DNA of 18,340 bases, from assembly GCA_031422295.1 (NCBI GenBank), contig JANOQM010000087.1:1-18340 (forward strand). The letters are read 5' to 3'. Below, one piece after another: positions 14,784 to 18,340 of this stretch. Source of the DNA: JANOMH01 sp031422295 (GTDB lineage: Bacteria > Pseudomonadota > Alphaproteobacteria > Rhodobacterales > Rhodobacteraceae). The notes below the pieces were generated by a model. The model saw only the letters and a list, made by a program, of their open reading frames with translations, did no database searches and was not told the origin of the DNA. The position numbers were made by a program, and so were the translations under genes. Each line of letters starts with the position of its first letter. Position 1 is the first letter of the stretch.

Positions 14784-15716
14784 ATGAGCAATGATCCATA
14801 TGCAGCCCTTGGCGTGACCAGGACGGCGACGGCGGCGGACATCAAGAAAGCCTACCGCAAGCTGGTGCGCACGTCACACCCCGATCTGCACCCCGACGAT
14901 ACGGGGGCCGAGGCAAGGTTCAAAGCGGTGACGGCGGCGCATGATCTGTTGAAAGATGCGGCCACCCGGGCCCGGTTTGACGCCGGCGAGATTGATGCGA
15001 CCGGGGCCGAACGTGCGCCACGGACCTTTTACCGTGATCATGCCGATGCTGCCGGTCAAGGTTTTGGCCAACAGAAAGGTTTTGAGGATCTTGGCGATCC
15101 GTCCGATATCTTTGCCCAAATCCTGCGGCAGCGTAGCCGATCTGGGCAAGGTGACAGGGGTTATGTCCAATCCGGACCTGATCTGCGCTATACGTTGGAA
15201 GTACCGTTTCTGGATGCAGCACTGGGGGCCAAGACCCGGATCACCCTGCCCGAAGGTGGTAATCTTGAGGTGCAAATTCCCAACGGACTGGTCAATGGCC
15301 AGACATTGCGCCTGCGTGGGCGCGGTGCGGTGGGTTTTGGCGGCGGGCCGGCGGGCGATGCGCTGGTGACAGTGCAGGTCGCGCCGCATCCGGTGTTCCG
15401 CCGCGACGGCGATAATATTCTGGTCACCCTGCCGATCACGATTGACGAAGCGATCCTGGGCGGCAAGGTCATCGCCCCTACAATTGACGGGCCGGTCAGT
15501 GTGACCATCCCTAAAGGTGCCAGCAGCGGGCGCGTCTTGCGGCTGCGCGGACGCGGGGTTGTGCGCGCCAACAGTCAGGGCGGCGATGCACTGATTGAGC
15601 TGCGCATCGTGGCGCCGCCCGAAATTGACGCAGGGCTTGTTGAATATCTGACCGAATGGCGCAAAACCCATGCCCATGATCCCCGCCGCGTAATTCTGCA
15701 AGAGGCCCCCGAATGA
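14784..15716 (+). CDS. cbpA: DnaJ-family curved-DNA-binding protein / co-chaperone CbpA
   Basis: This cytoplasmic J-domain protein stimulates DnaK ATPase; E. coli CbpA also binds nucleoid DNA. It has 310 residues, against about 306 in E. coli. The J-domain (about 5-70) includes KKAYRKLVRTSHPD with the HPD motif at 32-34. A short Gly/Phe-poor linker follows, then two DnaJ C-terminal beta domains (about 130-290) with repeated LRLRGRG motifs. There is no zinc finger, which separates it from DnaJ. The start is the ATG at 14784 with GGGGAC upstream; the frame extends back to 14649, but that would put the FNR box in coding sequence. It overlaps cbpM by 4 bp. Confidence 0.93.
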   Translation: MSNDPYAALGVTRTATAADIKKAYRKLVRTSHPDLHPDDTGAEARFKAVTAAHDLLKDAATRARFDAGEIDATGAERAPRTFYRDHADAAGQGFGQQKGFEDLGDPSDIFAQILRQRSRSGQGDRGYVQSGPDLRYTLEVPFLDAALGAKTRITLPEGGNLEVQIPNGLVNGQTLRLRGRGAVGFGGGPAGDALVTVQVAPHPVFRRDGDNILVTLPITIDEAILGGKVIAPTIDGPVSVTIPKGASSGRVLRLRGRGVVRANSQGGDALIELRIVAPPEIDAGLVEYLTEWRKTHAHDPRRVILQEAPE

Positions 15717-16051
15717 CCGAGTATTTCACACATAAACAGGTAGTGGCCGCCATACCCGGATTGTCACAGGCCAGACTTGCCGCGTTCTTGCGGGCCGATC
15801 TTGTGACTCCGCAGCAAGCGCAATCTGGGCCAGTCTTTCGCCCCGTTGATCTGACCCGTCTGGAGCTGCTGTGTGACCTTGCCGATCATCTGGACCTGAA
15901 GGGCGATGCCTTGGGGGTGGTGATCGGGCTGATCGACCAATTGCACGGCGCGCGCCGCGACCTACACGCAATCGCCCAAGCGATGGCGGATGAACCCAAG
16001 GATTTGCGGATGCGGGTTGGGGCAAGGCTGATCGGCATTCTGTCGCTGTAA
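15713..16051 (+). CDS. cbpM: Chaperone modulatory protein CbpM
   Basis: 112 residues, MerR-like helical fold. In E. coli CbpM binds the J-domain of CbpA and inhibits its co-chaperone and DNA-binding activity. The start YFTHKQVVAAIPGLSQARLAAFLRADLVTPQ and the central DLTRLELLCDLADHLDL are characteristic of the family. Its ATG overlaps the cbpA stop (ATGA), so the pair is made in step. It ends 10 bp from the stop of a convergent gene, with no obvious terminator between. Confidence 0.9.
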   Translation: MTEYFTHKQVVAAIPGLSQARLAAFLRADLVTPQQAQSGPVFRPVDLTRLELLCDLADHLDLKGDALGVVIGLIDQLHGARRDLHAIAQAMADEPKDLRMRVGARLIGILSL

Positions 16052-16061
16052 CGATCTGAAC

Positions 16062-16298
16062 TCAGCGCCTCCGCACCGAATTACCGCCTGTGACGATGGC
16101 ATTGATCAATGTCGCCACGGCCAGGTTCAAAGCGTCATTATCACCGCCCTTGGGCGCGTGTTGGTGGGCCGCGGCCGCGTCTCTCAGAATACCAATGATT
16201 TCGGCTTCTGGCAGAATATTTCGGTCATTCAACGCCAGCAGCAGCGACTCACATATCGCCAGTGCGGCGGTGCCTGACACATCGTTGATCTGGGCCAT
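16062..16298 (-). CDS. Small conserved-looking protein of unknown function
   Basis: 78 residues, mostly helical, with the core AICESLLLALNDRNILPEAE and a following ILRDAAAAHQ, ending in a basic VRRR. It has no signal peptide or membrane segment. The ATG at 16298 has GGAAAG about 11 bases upstream; an alternative ATG at 16340 would add 14 residues and run over the palindrome at 16331. I have an impression that short proteins of this style are common in alphaproteobacteria, but I cannot name a family. It is convergent with cbpM and divergent from the Crp/Fnr-type gene. Confidence 0.7.
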   Translation of the reverse strand: MAQINDVSGTAALAICESLLLALNDRNILPEAEIIGILRDAAAAHQHAPKGGDNDALNLAVATLINAIVTGGNSVRRR

Positions 16299-16330
16299 TA
16301 CATGATTTCTTTCCAATATTGCCGCAGGCT

Positions 16331-16347
16331 TTGGCAACATCTGCCAA
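16331..16347. promoter_or_regulatory. Perfect palindrome TTGGCA-N5-TGCCAA
   Basis: TTGGCAACATCTGCCAA has 6-bp perfect arms with a 5-bp spacer, in the divergent region 33 bp upstream of the small gene's start. Related half-sites follow nearby (CTGGCAGAG about 16369-16377, TTGCCAA about 16426-16432). It may be an operator; the protein is unknown. Confidence 0.4.
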
Positions 16348-16393
16348 TAAAGTGGGAACCATCTGCATTCTGGCAGAGTTACTGGTTCATGGA

Positions 16394-16407
16394 CTGATCG
16401 ACATCAG
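16394..16407 (+). promoter_or_regulatory. FNR-spaced palindrome upstream of the Crp/Fnr-type regulator
   Basis: CTGATCGACATCAG is a perfect 5-4-5 palindrome with the FNR core TGAT-N4-ATCA; only the outermost bases differ from TTGAT-N4-ATCAA. It lies 84 bp before the regulator's ATG. It may be bound by FnrL or by a related superfamily member. Confidence 0.45.
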
Positions 16408-16491
16408 CTTTGCTGCAGACTTCTTTTGCCAAAAGCGTTACATCGCGCAGATCTTGCGTGATCGGGCTGCCCCGACCTCTGACGAGAATTC

Positions 16492-17223
16492 ATGATGATT
16501 GAGAATAGCCCTCTTGCACGAAAACTGGGCACGTTCGTCGCATTATCGGACGAAGATCTTTCTATGCTTGACCGCCTGCATCAGCGGCGGCGCTGTTTTG
16601 TGGCGGGTGTCGATCTGGTGCATCAGGGCCAAACCAACCAGTCGGCATACATACTGGCCAGCGGCTGGGTGTGTTCATATAAATTGCTGCCCAACGGGGC
16701 CCGCCAGATTGTCGATTTTCAGATTCCGGGCGACTTTCTGGGGCTGCGGTCCGTACTGTTTCGTACTGCCGACCACAATATCGAACCTGTCACGCAGGTT
16801 GAGGCGTCCGAGGTGATCATCACCGATCTGCTTGATGCCTTTGCAAACACGCCGCGTCTGGCCACCGCCGTGCTGTGGGCGGCATCCCGGGATGAGGCGA
16901 TGGTGGTGGAACACCTGGTGGGCATCGGGCGGCGCAATGCGCTGGAACGCACGGCGCATTACCTGTTGGAGTTCGGCGCACGGCTGAAGCTGGTCGGTTT
17001 GGCTACTAAAACCGGATACGACTGCCCGCTGTCGCAATACATGCTTGCCGACGCATTGGGATTGAGTGCGGTCCATGTGAACCGGGTGCTACGGCAGTTA
17101 CGCGAAATGGGGCTTTTGACCTTTCAAAAAGGGCATGTGACGATTGATGATTTTGACGGGCTGGTGGCCTTGGCCGATTTCGACAAGGCGTATCTGGACC
17201 ATGACGGGCCGCTATTGAAATAG
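16492..17223 (+). CDS. Crp/Fnr-superfamily transcriptional regulator (non-iron-sulfur)
   Basis: 243 residues: an N-terminal cyclic-nucleotide-binding-like barrel (about 20-120; FQIPGDFLGLRSVLF at 76-90), a dimer helix (about 125-160) and a C-terminal winged helix (about 175-225) with ADALGLSAVHVNRVLRQLRE. Only three cysteines occur (35, 61, 178), not in the N-terminal cluster of FNR, so it should not carry the 4Fe-4S sensor. In the recognition helix the Glu and Ser used by FNR are replaced by Val and Asn, while the Arg is kept. Its target sequence probably differs from the FNR box. Two ATGs are adjacent at 16492 and 16495 after GAGAA. The signal sensed is unknown. Confidence 0.9.
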   Translation: MMIENSPLARKLGTFVALSDEDLSMLDRLHQRRRCFVAGVDLVHQGQTNQSAYILASGWVCSYKLLPNGARQIVDFQIPGDFLGLRSVLFRTADHNIEPVTQVEASEVIITDLLDAFANTPRLATAVLWAASRDEAMVVEHLVGIGRRNALERTAHYLLEFGARLKLVGLATKTGYDCPLSQYMLADALGLSAVHVNRVLRQLREMGLLTFQKGHVTIDDFDGLVALADFDKAYLDHDGPLLK

Positions 17224-17517
17224 TCAGGCGGACATGATCACCCTTGATACGATGCAGAGCGGTGCCGCAGGTCGTGGTTTTTGGCAATCCGGACGATGGC
17301 ACGGTTGGGGGTTGCAAGTCCGGGCTGGGGTGCGTCCGCCCCGCGCCGTCTTGCGCGGTCAACCTTTGACCAGCGCGGATGCGCTGGCGCATTCTGATCG
17401 GCGGTTTCAGGCGGTGCGCATGGGCGGATTGACCCACGCGCACATCACCCGGAACGCGGCCAAGCGTTCAGCGTGGGTTCCGGGGAGGTACCCACACGTC
17501 ACATTGGCCTGCCCGTA
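17224..17517. other. Hairpin-rich spacer between regulator and carbamate kinase genes
   Basis: No recognisable protein is seen on either strand. Four inverted repeats crowd into 140 bp: GGTCAA-CCT-TTGACC (17357-17371), CCAGCGC-GGAT-GCGCTGG (17370-17387), TGCGCATGGG..CCCACGCGCA (17415-17442, one wobble on the minus strand), and GTGGGT..ACCCAC (17473-17495). It is the 3' flank of two convergent genes. None is followed by a good T-run. Confidence 0.4.
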
Positions 17518-18340
17518 TCAGCTGCGCACTGATGCAGGTTTGCTAACCTCAGAAGATCTGGTGCCCGCAGCATCCTTGGACCGGGTTACATCCTGCACGG
17601 CCCCAATCCGCGTTCCCGCCCGCCCTTCCAATATCGCGCGCGCGTCCTGCAGGGTGCCGATGCCGGCCAGTTTGCCGCCCGCCCGTACAAAGGCGCAGGC
17701 GGCGGCGATTTTCGGGCCCATCGACCCGGCGGCGAAGCTCATCTTGTCCAGCGCATCGGGTGTGATGGTGCCAATGGCAGCCTCGGCGGGCGTGCCCCAG
17801 TCGCGCATCACCGCCGCTACATCTGTCAGCATCAACAGCGCGTCGGCTTGCAATTCCTGCGCCAGCAAGGCGGCGGTGCGGTCTTTGTCGATTACCGCCT
17901 CGACACCTTCCATGTCGCCGGTATCACCCCGGACGACCGGAATGCCGCCGCCGCCCGCGCAGATGACGCATACCCCGGCCTCCACCAACAGCCGGATTGC
18001 TGACAACCCAAGTATGCGCTTCGGCAGGGGCGACGGCACCACGCGGCGCAACCCGCCTTTAGGCTCGCTAACCATCGACCACAAATGCTCCGCCCGCACC
18101 AGTTTGGCCTCGTCCGCCGTGTAGACCGGCCCGATGGGCTTGGTCGGCTGGTCAAACGCGGGGTCGGCGCGGTCCACTTCGACCCGCGTCAGCAAGGTCG
18201 CACATTCCGCCCCCGGCGGCAGGGCGTTCATCAATTCCTGTTCGATTAGATAGCCGATCATGCCTTCGGTTTCCGCCCCCAGCACGTCCAGCGGCCATAG
18301 CGTTTGCGGCGCGTAGGCCGCCGCCTGCAACGCCAGCAAA
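17518..18340 (-). CDS. arcC: Carbamate kinase (N-terminus beyond the window)
   Basis: This enzyme catalyses carbamoyl phosphate + ADP to ATP + carbamate, used in fermentative arginine or purine-derivative breakdown. 273 residues are visible; about 40-50 N-terminal residues, with the ALGGNA nucleotide-binding start, lie past the right edge. Visible family motifs are LLALQAAAY, VVPSPLPKRILG, VCVICAGGGGIPVV, EAVIDKDRTAALLAQEL, LLMLTDV and GSMGPKIAAACAFV. The enzyme normally ends soon after AGTRI; here 28 more residues follow. No arcA or arcB is visible, so the pathway is open. Confidence 0.93.
   Translation of the reverse strand, partial: LLALQAAAYAPQTLWPLDVLGAETEGMIGYLIEQELMNALPPGAECATLLTRVEVDRADPAFDQPTKPIGPVYTADEAKLVRAEHLWSMVSEPKGGLRRVVPSPLPKRILGLSAIRLLVEAGVCVICAGGGGIPVVRGDTGDMEGVEAVIDKDRTAALLAQELQADALLMLTDVAAVMRDWGTPAEAAIGTITPDALDKMSFAAGSMGPKIAAACAFVRAGGKLAGIGTLQDARAILEGRAGTRIGAVQDVTRSKDAAGTRSSEVSKPASVRS

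Noticed and set aside
14874..15701. 275-residue minus-strand frame
   Set aside because: Antisense to cbpA, which has a complete J-domain; no recognisable features.
17234..18124. 296-residue plus-strand frame
   Set aside because: Most of it is antisense to the clearly real carbamate kinase; the upstream part shows no motif and is rich in Arg, Ala and Pro, as expected for a shadow frame.
1..18340. CRISPR array, tRNA or rRNA genes, phage genes, defence systems
   Set aside because: No regularly spaced repeats, tRNA-like folds or related proteins were seen anywhere in the window.

Overview
The window looks like chromosomal DNA of an alphaproteobacterium, most likely a Rhodobacterales (Roseobacter-type) species. 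The clues are the moderately high GC, the protein styles, an FnrL-type box TTGATCTGGGTCAA, a cbpA-cbpM pair, and a gcvT-gcvH-gcvP cluster behind a tandem glycine riboswitch. This placement is inference from gene content; no 16S or other marker is present.

Layout, left to right. (1) 1-34 is a REP-like palindrome next to the 3' end of gcvP. (2) 54-4652, minus strand: the glycine cleavage operon gcvT-gcvH-gcvP, led by a two-aptamer glycine riboswitch (4486-4652). (3) 4777-14192, minus strand: a nine-gene carbohydrate uptake and phosphorylation block. In transcription order it reads ribokinase-like kinase, LacI-type regulator, periplasmic binding protein, two permeases, a 62-residue two-helix membrane protein, two different ABC ATPases, and a fused DhaK-DhaL dihydroxyacetone-type kinase. 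I found a shared 16-bp operator-like palindrome, TGA-N2-TACGT(A/C)-N2-TCA, in front of the regulator (over its predicted -35) and in front of the binding-protein promoter. This suggests one LacI-type circuit controlling the block. The substrate cannot be read from the sequence; a small polyol, triose or tetrulose is plausible. (4) 14193-14783 holds no convincing protein gene. It contains a divergent promoter region with a perfect inverted repeat, a candidate small RNA on the plus strand ending in a hairpin plus six T, and the FNR box and promoter of the next operon. (5) 14784-16051, plus strand: cbpA-cbpM, a DnaJ-like co-chaperone and its modulator, overlapping by 4 bp. (6) 16062-16298, minus strand: a small conserved-looking protein of unknown function. 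(7) 16492-17223, plus strand: a Crp/Fnr-superfamily regulator without the iron-sulfur cysteines, preceded by a perfect FNR-spaced palindrome. (8) 17224-17517: a hairpin-rich spacer. (9) 17518-18340, minus strand: carbamate kinase, cut by the window edge.

How the parts fit. The left part is C1/glycine metabolism controlled by its own ligand. The middle is an inducible import-and-phosphorylate system. The right part (FNR-boxed chaperone pair, Crp/Fnr regulator with an FNR-like box, carbamate kinase) may be a low-oxygen response neighbourhood, but that grouping is inference.
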